NCBI GenBank assembly: GCA_039715055.1
Contig: JBDLID010000126.1
Coordinates: 1-8,145, forward strand
Direction of reading: 5' to 3'
Length of the DNA: 8,145 nucleotides
Source: JBDLID01 sp039715055
GTDB taxonomy: Bacteria; Desulfobacterota; Desulfobulbia; Desulfobulbales; Desulfocapsaceae
Shown one piece after another: positions 1-6,191 of the stretch; positions within the stretch are counted from its first letter, which is position 1, and the number at the start of each line of letters is the position of its first letter. A model generated the notes under the pieces. That model did not search any database. It had not been told where the DNA came from and saw only the letters and a program-made list of their open reading frames with translations. A program made the translations under genes and the position numbers.

Positions 1-101
1 TGGGCATCGCGGGAAAAATAACCGATGAACCGGTTGATGGTGCCAAACAGGACGTCATGCTCTTCCTGTCTTTGAAGGGAGTGGAGGTATGGATCTGTCA
101 T
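1..101 (-). CDS. 5' end of an unrecognised gene, cut by the left edge
   Basis: An ATG at 99-101 on the minus strand opens a frame that stays open for 33 codons to the window edge. It begins MTDPYLHSLQRQEEHDVLFG and continues with an aromatic stretch ending near FIGYFSRDA. I do not recognise the family; the visible part is charged and looks soluble, with no signal peptide. It lies in the same direction as the two tRNAs, but the terminator T-run ends only about 12 bases before the ATG and no clear Shine-Dalgarno is visible. Its own promoter would therefore have to lie in the terminator or tRNA region, or it is read by leakage, or the true start lies beyond the window. The opposite strand is also open here, but that frame runs into the tRNA and is an artefact. 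Confidence is low because so little is visible. Confidence 0.35.
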   Translation of the reverse strand, partial: MTDPYLHSLQRQEEHDVLFGTINRFIGYFSRDA

Positions 102-113
102 AGCGCTGAACCA

Positions 114-153
114 ATAAAAAAAGCGGATGGGGATTTCTCCTCTATCCGCTTTT
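114..153 (-). terminator. Rho-independent terminator of the tRNA pair
   Basis: A 10-bp perfect stem (119-128 pairing with 144-153, core AAGCGGAT/ATCCGCTT) has a partly paired 15-base loop. On the minus strand it is followed by a run of seven T then ATT. It lies 6 bases beyond the CCA end of tRNA-Glu, so it most likely ends the Lys-Glu tRNA transcript. On the plus strand only a short T stretch follows, so activity in that direction is doubtful. Confidence 0.85.
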
Positions 154-159
154 ATATGA

Positions 160-237
160 TGGCGTCCCCAACCGGATTTGAACCGGTGTTGCCGGCGTGA
201 AAGGCCGGTGTCCTGGACCTGACTAGACGATGGGGAC
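160..237 (-). tRNA. tRNA-Glu (anticodon UUC)
   Basis: Read on the minus strand, the 7-bp acceptor stem GTCCCCA (237-231) pairs with TGGGGAC (170-164), followed by discriminator G and an encoded CCA (162-160). The anticodon stem CCGGC/GCCGG holds the loop CTTTCAC, giving anticodon TTC. The T arm carries the GGTTCAAATCC loop signature. The length is 75 nt without CCA. It decodes GAA/GAG; charged tRNA-Glu is also the general precursor of tetrapyrroles where the C5 pathway is used. It lies 8 bases downstream of tRNA-Lys and is probably processed from the same transcript. Confidence 0.97.
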
Positions 238-245
238 CTGTGTTC

Positions 246-321
246 TGGTGGGTCGTGCGCGGCTCGAACGCGCGACTCTCTGATTAAAAGTCAGATACTC
301 TACCAGCTGAGTTAACGACCC
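246..321 (-). tRNA. tRNA-Lys (anticodon UUU)
   Basis: On the minus strand the acceptor stem GGGTCGT (321-315) pairs with ACGACCC (256-250), followed by discriminator A and an encoded CCA (248-246). The anticodon stem-loop CTGACTTTTAATCAG gives anticodon TTT. The D arm AGCTGGTAGAG and T arm GCGCGTTCGAGCCGCGC are canonical. The full length is 76 nt including CCA. It is the promoter-proximal gene of a two-tRNA unit. Confidence 0.97.
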
Positions 322-333
322 GTGAAAGAAGGC

Positions 334-362
334 TATATACAAATTAATACTATTTGTGTCAA
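334..362 (-). promoter_or_regulatory. Sigma70-type promoter of the tRNA-Lys/tRNA-Glu unit
   Basis: On the minus strand a perfect -35 box TTGACA (362-357) is separated by exactly 17 bases from TATATA (339-334), which matches the TATAAT consensus at four of six positions. The -10 box lies 12 bases before the 5' end of tRNA-Lys, leaving only a short leader. This is the strongest promoter match in the window, as expected for a stable-RNA gene. Confidence 0.85.
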
Positions 363-444
363 GTTTATTCCTACCTTTTATTTATCATTGCATCGGTGGC
401 CGGTCAAGGTGATTTTTGGACGGTGGTACCAGGTCATTTTTGAT

Positions 445-473
445 GTGACCGCAAAGGGGTGATACAGTATAGT
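445..473 (+). promoter_or_regulatory. Candidate promoter of the rdgC-gatB-radC-hemW unit
   Basis: A weak -35 box GTGACC (445-450, four of six consensus bases) is followed after 17 bases by TATAGT (468-473, five of six). Transcription would start near 480 and give a leader of about 100 bases. GGTCA half-sites at 402-406 and 432-436, and the inverted TGACC at 446-450, flank or overlap the -35 box and could be an operator. The leader itself could form a GGCGG/CCGCC hairpin (484-497) and a 7-bp AGACTGA/TCAGTCT hairpin (510-535). This is inference from short matches only. The rest of 322-582 shows no convincing gene. Confidence 0.35.
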
Positions 474-582
474 GTCTCTGTCCGGCGGGGATCCGCCTGA
501 TCTTGTATCAGACTGAATGTCAAGTGCATCAGTCTTCTGTACATCCACCATATCGGTCTCTAAAGGGAGCATGTGAATTGCT

Positions 583-1188
583 ATGGGTTTGTTGAAGGGT
601 TCGGCAAGTTTCGTTCGTTTTTCTGTGGAAGGGGAGCTGCCTGAGAATTTATGGGATTTTGTTGCTCAGCGGATAGCTGCTTATTCTTTCCGTGATATTG
701 ATGATACCTATGATGAGTATTCAATCGGCTGGGTATCGGTGCTCAACATGTTCGATTCTCAGTTTGATTTTGCCTCCTATGCGGCGGGCGACTATGTGAC
801 GTTGTCTCTGCGGGTCGATGAGAGAAAGGTGTCAGCAGCCATCGTCAAAAAATTTGTCCAGAAGGAGGAGGAGCGGGTCAAGAAAGAGAAGGAAGTCCCC
901 AAACTTTCCCGATCCCAGCGTCTGGCCATCAAGGAGCGGGTTTCCACAGAGCTGCTGCGCAAGTCTTTACCGGTTCCCGCGGTCTATGACCTGTGCTGGA
1001 ATCTGGCCGACTCCACGCTCCTCTTTTTTTCAACCAACCAGAAGGCGCAGACCCTGCTGGAGGATCTCTTCAAGGAGACGTTTGGCCTCACCCTGATGCA
1101 GCAGATTCCCTACAATATCGCCGAACATCTCCTTGATGAGGAGGGCGTTGCCGCCCTTTCCTCAATGGGCCCGGAGATATTTATCTGA
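583..1188 (+). CDS. rdgC: RdgC-like recombination-associated protein, N-terminal part
   Basis: This 201-residue protein resembles the first two thirds of RdgC, the ring-shaped DNA-binding protein that in E. coli limits RecA loading and affects recombination. The match is to the family pattern: an early beta strand (SASFVRFSVEG, residues 7-17), a GWV turn (49-51), a highly charged helix (residues 90-108) followed by a basic segment with a proline-rich turn (LLRKSLPVPAVYD), and a strand-helix unit (LLFFSTNQKAQTLLEDLFK, 146-164). E. coli RdgC is about 300 residues, so about 100 C-terminal residues are missing here; the next gene appears to supply them. It would act on DNA in the cytoplasm. ATG 583 gives the expected N-terminus, although the GGGAG motif (565-569) lies 13 bases away, rather far. 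It is probably the first gene of the operon. The function is inferred from family resemblance. Confidence 0.82.
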   Translation: MGLLKGSASFVRFSVEGELPENLWDFVAQRIAAYSFRDIDDTYDEYSIGWVSVLNMFDSQFDFASYAAGDYVTLSLRVDERKVSAAIVKKFVQKEEERVKKEKEVPKLSRSQRLAIKERVSTELLRKSLPVPAVYDLCWNLADSTLLFFSTNQKAQTLLEDLFKETFGLTLMQQIPYNIAEHLLDEEGVAALSSMGPEIFI

Positions 1189-1205
1189 TATTTTACCAAC
1201 AGGCA

Positions 1206-1220
1206 CGGCCCCAAAGGCCG
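1206..1220 (+). other. Short hairpin between the two RdgC-like genes
   Basis: A perfect 5-bp inverted repeat CGGCC/GGCCG with loop CCAAA lies 18 to 32 bases after the TGA of the first rdgC-like gene and 17 bases before the ATG of the second. No T-run follows, so it is not a terminator. It may be chance, or it may influence re-initiation at the downstream start. Confidence 0.3.
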
Positions 1221-1236
1221 GCAAAGAATAAGAGCA

Positions 1237-1776
1237 ATGGACTTAGTAGATTTAATCGCGGAAAAAAGATTTGTCGGCCAGGAATTTCTCACCTGGCTGT
1301 GGTGGAAGAGCGAGGAGCGAGGCGGCAGTATTGAGTTGCCGGGCCTGGGCGATATCCTGGTTGTCTTTGAGAAGCATATGCTCCTGGAGTATGGTGAAGG
1401 AGAGGCCTCGGAAAAGCTGATCTGCAAGGGGCTGCAGGCTGAGCTGCAGGAGGCGAGGACCGGGCTCCAGGTCGGTAAAAAGCTTGAACAGGCCAGGCTC
1501 AAGATCGCACGGGGAGACTACGAGTGGTCCGTGACGCTCACCGGGGCACTGCTCGAGTTTCGCAGTGTCAAGCTGCCGAAAACAGCCGGAACCGAGCAGG
1601 GCGGTGACAACGGTCCCGAGGAAGTCGAGGGGATGATCCTGGAAAGGGTTTTTCTTTTCGAGGAGCTGGTCAAGCTGGTGGAGGAGCTCCTCCGTCTCTA
1701 CATGGGAGTAAGGACCGGTGGAGACTGGCAGCAGGAGCTGGTTAAGGTACGCAGCTGGGTTGGTACCAATCACTGA
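1237..1776 (+). CDS. RdgC-like protein, probable C-terminal part
   Basis: This is a 179-residue, mostly helical acidic protein. It starts with a hydrophobic, tryptophan-rich motif (FLTWLWWKSEERGG, residues 17-30). A segment around residues 62-113 (LQVGKKLEQARLKIARGDYEW, then LTGALLEFRSVKLP) follows the pattern I recall in the last third of E. coli RdgC, where a helix ending in GKVVTKLAL precedes a strand and the phrase LKRLKF. The end (ERVFLFEELVKLVEELLRLY) resembles its final helix. I infer that this gene supplies the C-terminal region missing from the previous gene. It is usually annotated as hypothetical. It lies 48 bases downstream in the same reading frame, with only weak purine-rich sequence ahead of the ATG, so coupled translation is likely. 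No transmembrane segment or enzymatic motif is visible. Confidence 0.7.
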   Translation: MDLVDLIAEKRFVGQEFLTWLWWKSEERGGSIELPGLGDILVVFEKHMLLEYGEGEASEKLICKGLQAELQEARTGLQVGKKLEQARLKIARGDYEWSVTLTGALLEFRSVKLPKTAGTEQGGDNGPEEVEGMILERVFLFEELVKLVEELLRLYMGVRTGGDWQQELVKVRSWVGTNH

Positions 1777-1794
1777 TAACTGATACGATTTCAG

Positions 1795-1822
1795 CGGCAG
1801 GAACACTCAATGGTTCCTGCCG
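1795..1822 (+). promoter_or_regulatory. Strong hairpin ahead of gatB
   Basis: A perfect 10-bp stem, CGGCAGGAAC (1795-1804) with GTTCCTGCCG (1813-1822), closes an 8-base loop ACTCAATG. It starts 18 bases after the tandem stops (TGA TAA) of the previous gene and ends 7 bases before the gatB ribosome binding site. The bases after it are ATCAAAC, without a U-run, so it does not look like an intrinsic terminator. Possible roles are an mRNA processing or stability element, a translational control element for gatB, or a protein-binding palindrome. Confidence 0.6.
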
Positions 1823-1841
1823 ATCAAACAGGAAAGATACA

Positions 1842-3266
1842 ATGGAGTTTGAAACGGTAATCGGGCTTGAGATTCATGCCCAGCTGAAGACGGATTCAAA
1901 AATATTCTGCGGTTGCTCAACTACCTTTGGCGCTCCACCCAACAGCCAGACCTGCCAGGTTTGTCTCGGCATGCCCGGAGTGCTGCCGGTTCTCAACAGG
2001 AAGGTGGTTGAGTACTCAATCAAGATGGGGCTTTCCACCGGCTCAACCATCAACCGATTTAACCAGTTTGCCAGAAAGAACTACTTCTACCCGGATCTGC
2101 CGAAAGGCTACCAGACTTCACAGTTTGACCTGCCGATCGTTGAGCATGGCCATGTGGAGATAGACGTTGACGGCCAGAAAAAAGAGATCGGCATAACCCG
2201 TATGCACATGGAAGAAGATGCAGGCAAGCTGGTCCATGACGACCGCGAGCCGGTTTCCTATGTGGACCTTAACCGTACCGGCACCCCGCTTCTTGAGATC
2301 GTCTCGGAACCTGATTTAAGATCTCCATCAGAGGCCCATGCCTACCTGAAAAAGATCCACTCGATCCTCCGCTATCTCGATATCTGTGACGGCAATATGC
2401 AGGAGGGGAGTTTCCGTTGTGATGCCAATATCTCCCTGCGGCCGGTGGGCCAGGAGGAGCTTGGCACCCGTACCGAGCTCAAGAACATGAATTCGTTCAG
2501 AAACGTCCAGGCTGCCCTCGAATATGAGGTTCGCCGTCAGCGTGACCGTCTCCTTGACGGGGAGACGATCGTCCAGGAAACACTGCTCTGGGATGTGGAC
2601 AAGGGGCGTACCGAATCCATGCGCGGCAAGGAAGAGGCCCATGACTACCGCTATTTCCCATGTCCGGACCTGATCCCCATTGAGATTTCCAATGAAATGA
2701 TCGAGGAAATTCGCAAAACCCTTCCCGAACTGCCTGATGAGCGCAAGGCAAGGTTTATCGACCAGTACGGATTGCCCGACTATGATGCGGTTATCCTCAC
2801 CGGTGAGCGTGAACTGGCTGATTATTTTGAAGAGGCGGCAGGCTGTGGTCCGCCACCCAAAAAAGTCTCCAACTGGATGATGACCGAGCTGCTCAGGGAG
2901 CTCAAGGGGGAAGAGGTTTCCGCCTGTAAAGTCAGGGGAAAACAGCTCGGCGCACTTCTCAACATGGTGGAAAAGGGCACCATCAGCGGCAAGATCGCCA
3001 AGACCGTCTTTCTCGACATGATGGAATCAGGCAATGACCCGGAGCAGGTGGTGAAGGATAAGAACCTCGTCCAGGTCTCAGACGAGGGAGAACTGCTCGC
3101 CATTGTCCAGGAGATCATCGCCGCCAACCCGGCCCAGGCCGATGATTTCAGAGGCGGTAAGACCAAGCTGATGGGCTACTTTGTCGGTCAGTTGATGCAG
3201 AAGACAAAGGGCAAGGCCAACCCGAAGATGGCCAATGAGCTCTTTTCCAGGGAGTTGAATAAATAG
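1842..3266 (+). CDS. gatB: Aspartyl/glutamyl-tRNA amidotransferase subunit B
   Basis: GatB binds misacylated Glu-tRNA(Gln) or Asp-tRNA(Asn) and phosphorylates the side chain, so that ammonia released by GatA can amidate it. The 474-residue length is normal for the family. Visible landmarks are VIGLEIHAQL (6-15), zinc-binding-type cysteines C23, C25, C38 and C41, FYPDLPKGYQ (82-91), DLNRTGTPLLEIVSEPD (142-158), QEGSFRCDANIS (187-198), TELKNMNSFR (211-220) and HDYRYFPCPDL (267-277). The C-terminal helical GatB/YqeY tail follows (about 330-472), with GYFVGQLMQKTKGKANP. An AGGA box (1830-1833) lies 8 bases before the ATG. The partner genes gatC and gatA are not adjacent, so the complex must be assembled from another locus. 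It is intact, with no missing core motif that I can see. Confidence 0.98.
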   Translation: MEFETVIGLEIHAQLKTDSKIFCGCSTTFGAPPNSQTCQVCLGMPGVLPVLNRKVVEYSIKMGLSTGSTINRFNQFARKNYFYPDLPKGYQTSQFDLPIVEHGHVEIDVDGQKKEIGITRMHMEEDAGKLVHDDREPVSYVDLNRTGTPLLEIVSEPDLRSPSEAHAYLKKIHSILRYLDICDGNMQEGSFRCDANISLRPVGQEELGTRTELKNMNSFRNVQAALEYEVRRQRDRLLDGETIVQETLLWDVDKGRTESMRGKEEAHDYRYFPCPDLIPIEISNEMIEEIRKTLPELPDERKARFIDQYGLPDYDAVILTGERELADYFEEAAGCGPPPKKVSNWMMTELLRELKGEEVSACKVRGKQLGALLNMVEKGTISGKIAKTVFLDMMESGNDPEQVVKDKNLVQVSDEGELLAIVQEIIAANPAQADDFRGGKTKLMGYFVGQLMQKTKGKANPKMANELFSRELNK

Positions 3267-4004
3267 GTGGGCGGTCCACTGGAAGAGCAGAAGGGTTCCG
3301 GACACCGGGGGCGGCTCCGTGACCGTTTCATCGAGCGCGGCCTGGACGGTTTTACCGATGCTGAGGTCCTCGAGCTCCTGCTGACCCTGGGTACACCACG
3401 AACCGACTGCAAAAAGGCGGCAAGAGCTGCCCTTGCGAAGTTTGAAACACTTTCCGGAGTGCTCGAGGCCTCTGACGAATCGCTGCAGGCAATCCACGGT
3501 ATCGGCCCGAAAAACGGTTTTGCCCTCCACTTTGTCCAGGCCGTTGCCGCCAGGTACCTTGCCGACCGGATCAAGGGCCGGCGCTACCTCCACTCCTCAT
3601 CAGATGTACGTGATTTTCTCCTCCACACCATGCGCGGCCTGAAAAAAGAGGTCTTCACCGTCATCTTTCTCGACTCCTCGCACGGCATCATCGACTCCGA
3701 GATTCTCGCCGAAGGAACCATCAACGTCAACACCATTTACCCGCGGGAGCTGGTCAAAGCCGTTCTCGCCCACAATGCCGCAGCCCTGGTGATCGCCCAC
3801 AACCACCCTTCCGGATCCCTTGAACCATCTGAGCAGGACATGGAGCTGACAAGGAGGCTCCACCTGGTCTGCAGCTTCATTCAGGTCAAGCTTCTTGACC
3901 ATATCATCATCGGCAACGGTGCCTATTCTTTTGCCGATCACGGGGTGATGACTGCGGTCAACGACCAGTGCCGGGAGCTGGTGTCTAACTGCGATCCCCG
4001 CTGA
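3267..4004 (+). CDS. radC: RadC family JAB/MPN+ domain protein
   Basis: This 245-residue protein is a typical RadC. An N-terminal region GHRGRLRDRF then DAEVLELLL and a helix-hairpin-helix-like motif (LQAIHGIGPKNG, 73-84) precede the JAB/MPN+ metalloprotease-like domain. That domain has E128, H178 and H180 in HNHPSG, and D191 of PSEQD as the expected zinc ligands and catalytic residues, plus GTINVNTIYPREL (150-162). All JAMM residues are present. The name comes from DNA repair work, but the true biochemical role is unsettled. The GTG start directly abuts the gatB stop (TAG-GTG). Its likely Shine-Dalgarno AGGGAG (3249-3254) lies inside gatB, which suggests translational coupling. The GTG gives the normal family N-terminus. 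Confidence 0.95.
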   Translation: MGGPLEEQKGSGHRGRLRDRFIERGLDGFTDAEVLELLLTLGTPRTDCKKAARAALAKFETLSGVLEASDESLQAIHGIGPKNGFALHFVQAVAARYLADRIKGRRYLHSSSDVRDFLLHTMRGLKKEVFTVIFLDSSHGIIDSEILAEGTINVNTIYPRELVKAVLAHNAAALVIAHNHPSGSLEPSEQDMELTRRLHLVCSFIQVKLLDHIIIGNGAYSFADHGVMTAVNDQCRELVSNCDPR

Positions 4005-4029
4005 ACCCGCAATTTATGTAGACCCTGTG

Positions 4030-5151
4030 ATGAGCAGCCTCTATATCCACATCCCCTTCTGCCGTTCCAAGTGTCACTACTGCACCTTTAACTCCTTTCC
4101 CGGGATGGACAGTTTTTTTCAGCGCTACCTGGATGCCCTTAAGGGCGAACTGGTCACTAAAAGCGATGGCAGCTCCCCCCTGTCGACACTTTTCATCGGC
4201 GGTGGAACACCCACTGTTGTCGGTGGATCTCGGCTGGCAGAGATCGTCTCCACTGCCCGGAGGTGTTATGGCTTTACCGAGAATGCGGAGATTTCTGTGG
4301 AGGCCAACCCGGAGTCTGTCAGTGTAGAAGAGGCAGAGCTTCTTCTTGGGGCCGGTGTGAACCGTGTCTCCCTTGGGGTTCAGTCCTTCAACGACAACGA
4401 ACTTGGTGCTCTGGGGCGAATTCATTCGGCCGACAGGGCGGAAAAGGCGGTGGCCACACTCAGGGCGGCCGGTTTTGATAATATCAGCCTGGACCTGATG
4501 ACAGCCATCCCTCTGCAGGGTGAAAAATCGTGGCGGCAGAGTCTTGAGCGGGCTCTGGAACTCCTGCCGTCCCATATCTCCATCTACCAGCTGATGATCG
4601 AGGATGGATCCGCTTTCGCGATAAATTTCGATGAACTTGAGACACAGCTTCCTTCCGAGGAGGAGGCCTGCCGCATTGATAAGATCACACTGGAGCTTTG
4701 CGCGGCTTCCGGGTTTGAGCGGTATGAAATCTCAAATTACGCCCGGCCCGGCCGCCGCTGTCAACATAACCTGGTCTACTGGCGAAATGAGGAATATTAC
4801 GGTTGCGGTGCAGGCGCTGTCTCGTATGAGGACGGGGTCAGGAGAAAAAATGAGTCGGATCCGCTACAGTACAGCCTGAGGCAGGAGAAAGGGGAGAAAT
4901 TATTCGTCGAGGAGGAGCGTCTCGACGATGAAGCCGCCTTCCGGGAAACGGTGATCATGGGCCTGCGCCTCATTGAGGGGCTGTCACGGCCCGTTCTGGT
5001 CAGCCGTTATGGCCTGGATCCGGTGGACTATTACAGCCTCACCCTGGTACGGCTGCGGGAGCAGGGGCTGGTTGACTGGAACAATGAACACCTTTTTTTA
5101 ACTCAGCGGGGGCTGCAGCTGGCCAACGTGGTTATGGCTGAGCTGGTCTGA
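4030..5151 (+). CDS. hemW: Radical SAM family heme chaperone HemW
   Basis: HemW proteins bind an iron-sulfur cluster, S-adenosylmethionine and heme, and deliver heme to target proteins; they were formerly misnamed oxygen-independent coproporphyrinogen oxidases. Starting at ATG 4030 the protein has 373 residues. The early motif IPFCRSKCHYCTF is the radical SAM CxxxCxxC, and the residue after CT is F where true HemN has a fourth cysteine, which supports HemW. GGGTPT (SAM-binding glycine motif), EANPES, GVNRVSLGVQS and the HNLVYW heme-binding motif (about 246-251) follow, and the HemN-type C-terminal domain completes the protein. A GTG at 4027 is an alternative start three bases earlier. No good Shine-Dalgarno is seen, so it may depend on coupling to radC, 25 bases upstream. 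The last 20 bases overlap the opposite-strand gene. Confidence 0.96.
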   Translation: MSSLYIHIPFCRSKCHYCTFNSFPGMDSFFQRYLDALKGELVTKSDGSSPLSTLFIGGGTPTVVGGSRLAEIVSTARRCYGFTENAEISVEANPESVSVEEAELLLGAGVNRVSLGVQSFNDNELGALGRIHSADRAEKAVATLRAAGFDNISLDLMTAIPLQGEKSWRQSLERALELLPSHISIYQLMIEDGSAFAINFDELETQLPSEEEACRIDKITLELCAASGFERYEISNYARPGRRCQHNLVYWRNEEYYGCGAGAVSYEDGVRRKNESDPLQYSLRQEKGEKLFVEEERLDDEAAFRETVIMGLRLIEGLSRPVLVSRYGLDPVDYYSLTLVRLREQGLVDWNNEHLFLTQRGLQLANVVMAELV

Positions 5152-5950
5152 GAGGCGCTGTCTCTTCAGGGCCTGGCGGTGAAGGTGCACGACACTTTTC
5201 AATGGCTGCGAAGTTGAGGGTGGTGTGGATGGTCATCAGCGGAAAGAGCAGGGCCATGAAAAAGATGTTGAGCAGCGGGATCATGGAGGCAATGGCCGGC
5301 AGCAGGCCGATGCGAAATGAGATCCGGTGGTGGCCCTGCACCCATCTGATTTTCCTGGCGAGACTCCACCTTCGCCGTGAGGCCGGGTAATCGACAAAGA
5401 GCAGGGCCGAGTAGTAGGTGTAGAGAAGAAAGACCACGACCTGGCCCACCATGGGGATGAAGTTGGCAAAGAGCGCTATCGCGGTGACCACAATGCCGAA
5501 GAGGCCGATTTTGAGCCCCTCCCAGAGATCGATGATGATGCCGGACACATTCAGGGCGGCATCCGGCTCAAAATCGGCGCCCTCATGCTTTTTTTCCGCT
5601 GATGCGCTGAGAAAAATGTATCCCGGAGTGGTGCAGATGTAGGCCACCAGGAAAGCGAGATAAAAGGCGACCACCCGGCTGACGACTGCAAACATCCAGG
5701 TGGTAACCAGCCACCCTTTCACCTTGATCCACCCCCATATCCCGCCTCCCTGCGGTTCCTGACCGAGAAGTCCGCTGATCAATCCTTCGGTAAAGTCAAC
5801 GGCAAGGCTGTAGCCGAGCCAGGTCAATACAACGGTGACCAGAAAGAGCAGGGATGACCAGCCAATGAGCCGCGGAGAACGGAGAAAAAAGCTGATGGAG
5901 GTGTTGAGTGAGACCCAGCAGGACGGTGGGCGGAGTAACGGTGTTTCCAT
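5132..5950 (-). CDS. EI24/CysZ-type multi-pass membrane protein
   Basis: This 272-residue inner-membrane protein belongs to the EI24 domain family, which includes CysZ, a sulfate permease. Hydrophobic segments lie at about residues 30-50, 84-105, 145-163, 166-187 and 212-240. Family-like features are a basic loop after a membrane helix (DYPASRRRWSLARKIRWVQG), the run IPLLNIFFMALLFPLMTIHTTLNF, and TPGYIFLSASAEKKHEG in an early loop. The C-terminal 20 residues are proline-rich and look like an unconserved tail. ATG 5950 is the most upstream good start, but no clear Shine-Dalgarno precedes it. It is convergent with hemW, sharing 20 bases, and divergent from the efflux genes. A sulfate-transport role would fit a sulfate reducer, but it is not shown by the sequence, so I leave the symbol blank. 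Confidence 0.85.
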   Translation of the reverse strand: METPLLRPPSCWVSLNTSISFFLRSPRLIGWSSLLFLVTVVLTWLGYSLAVDFTEGLISGLLGQEPQGGGIWGWIKVKGWLVTTWMFAVVSRVVAFYLAFLVAYICTTPGYIFLSASAEKKHEGADFEPDAALNVSGIIIDLWEGLKIGLFGIVVTAIALFANFIPMVGQVVVFLLYTYYSALLFVDYPASRRRWSLARKIRWVQGHHRISFRIGLLPAIASMIPLLNIFFMALLFPLMTIHTTLNFAAIEKCRAPSPPGPEETAPLRPAQP

Positions 5951-6031
5951 GAATAATTAGGCTTATGAAGGTCAAATAGTTGTTGGTTCAGCTGATCCAC
6001 CTGTCGGCAGATAATCGCTCAAGGAGTTTTA

Positions 6032-6061
6032 TTGACAGCTTTTATGGAGCAAGAAGATAGT
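6032..6061 (+). promoter_or_regulatory. Candidate promoter of the efflux operon
   Basis: A perfect TTGACA (6032-6037) is followed after 18 bases by GATAGT (6056-6061, four of six consensus positions). A second TTGACA lies at 6102-6107 but has only CAGCAT at the matching -10 position (6125-6130). Either could drive the adaptor and permease genes. The intergenic stretch 5951-6191 otherwise shows only a short TCAGCTGA palindrome (5988-5995) and no gene. No clear promoter for the divergent EI24 gene stood out. Confidence 0.35.
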
Positions 6062-6191
6062 CAGTGATGGTCATTGAGGCAAGGGGAGGGTGCTTTTTTC
6101 ATTGACAAAGATGTAGTATTTTTACAGCATGATCAGGTAACTATTATCTTGTTGGGTGTGCAAAAGAGCAGAACAGCGGATCACGGTGGTC

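Noticed and set aside
3..200. Plus-strand open frame running from the left edge into the tRNA-Glu region, ending in a SPTGFEPVLPA-like sequence
   Set aside because: This peptide is the well-known false translation of the antisense strand of a tRNA gene. The frame has no ribosome site and overlaps a certain tRNA and its terminator.
114..321. tRNA pair as an integration site for a genetic island
   Set aside because: No direct repeat of the tRNA 3' end, integrase gene or composition shift is visible within the window.
378..572. 64-residue minus-strand open frame between the tRNA promoter and rdgC
   Set aside because: It has no ribosome binding site ahead of its ATG, no recognisable domain and an unstructured composition. 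It also covers the likely promoter and leader of rdgC on the other strand.
562..576. ATG-TGA start-stop pair next to GGGAG, as a possible minimal regulatory leader ORF
   Set aside because: The GGGAG motif ends only one base before this ATG, too close for normal initiation. Such six-base matches are common by chance.
1186..1220. TGA of rdgC followed by a hairpin, as a possible selenocysteine codon with a SECIS element
   Set aside because: The stem is only 5 bp with loop CCAAA, lacking the usual bacterial SECIS loop features. RdgC is not a redox protein and I know of no selenocysteine member.
4027..4032. Alternative GTG start for hemW one codon upstream
   Set aside because: ATG directly follows and gives the usual N-terminus. 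The choice changes one residue only.
6156..6191. Upstream GTG start for the efflux adaptor
   Set aside because: It adds 12 residues with a charged, non-family sequence and has no ribosome site; ATG 6192 or 6195 places the membrane anchor normally.
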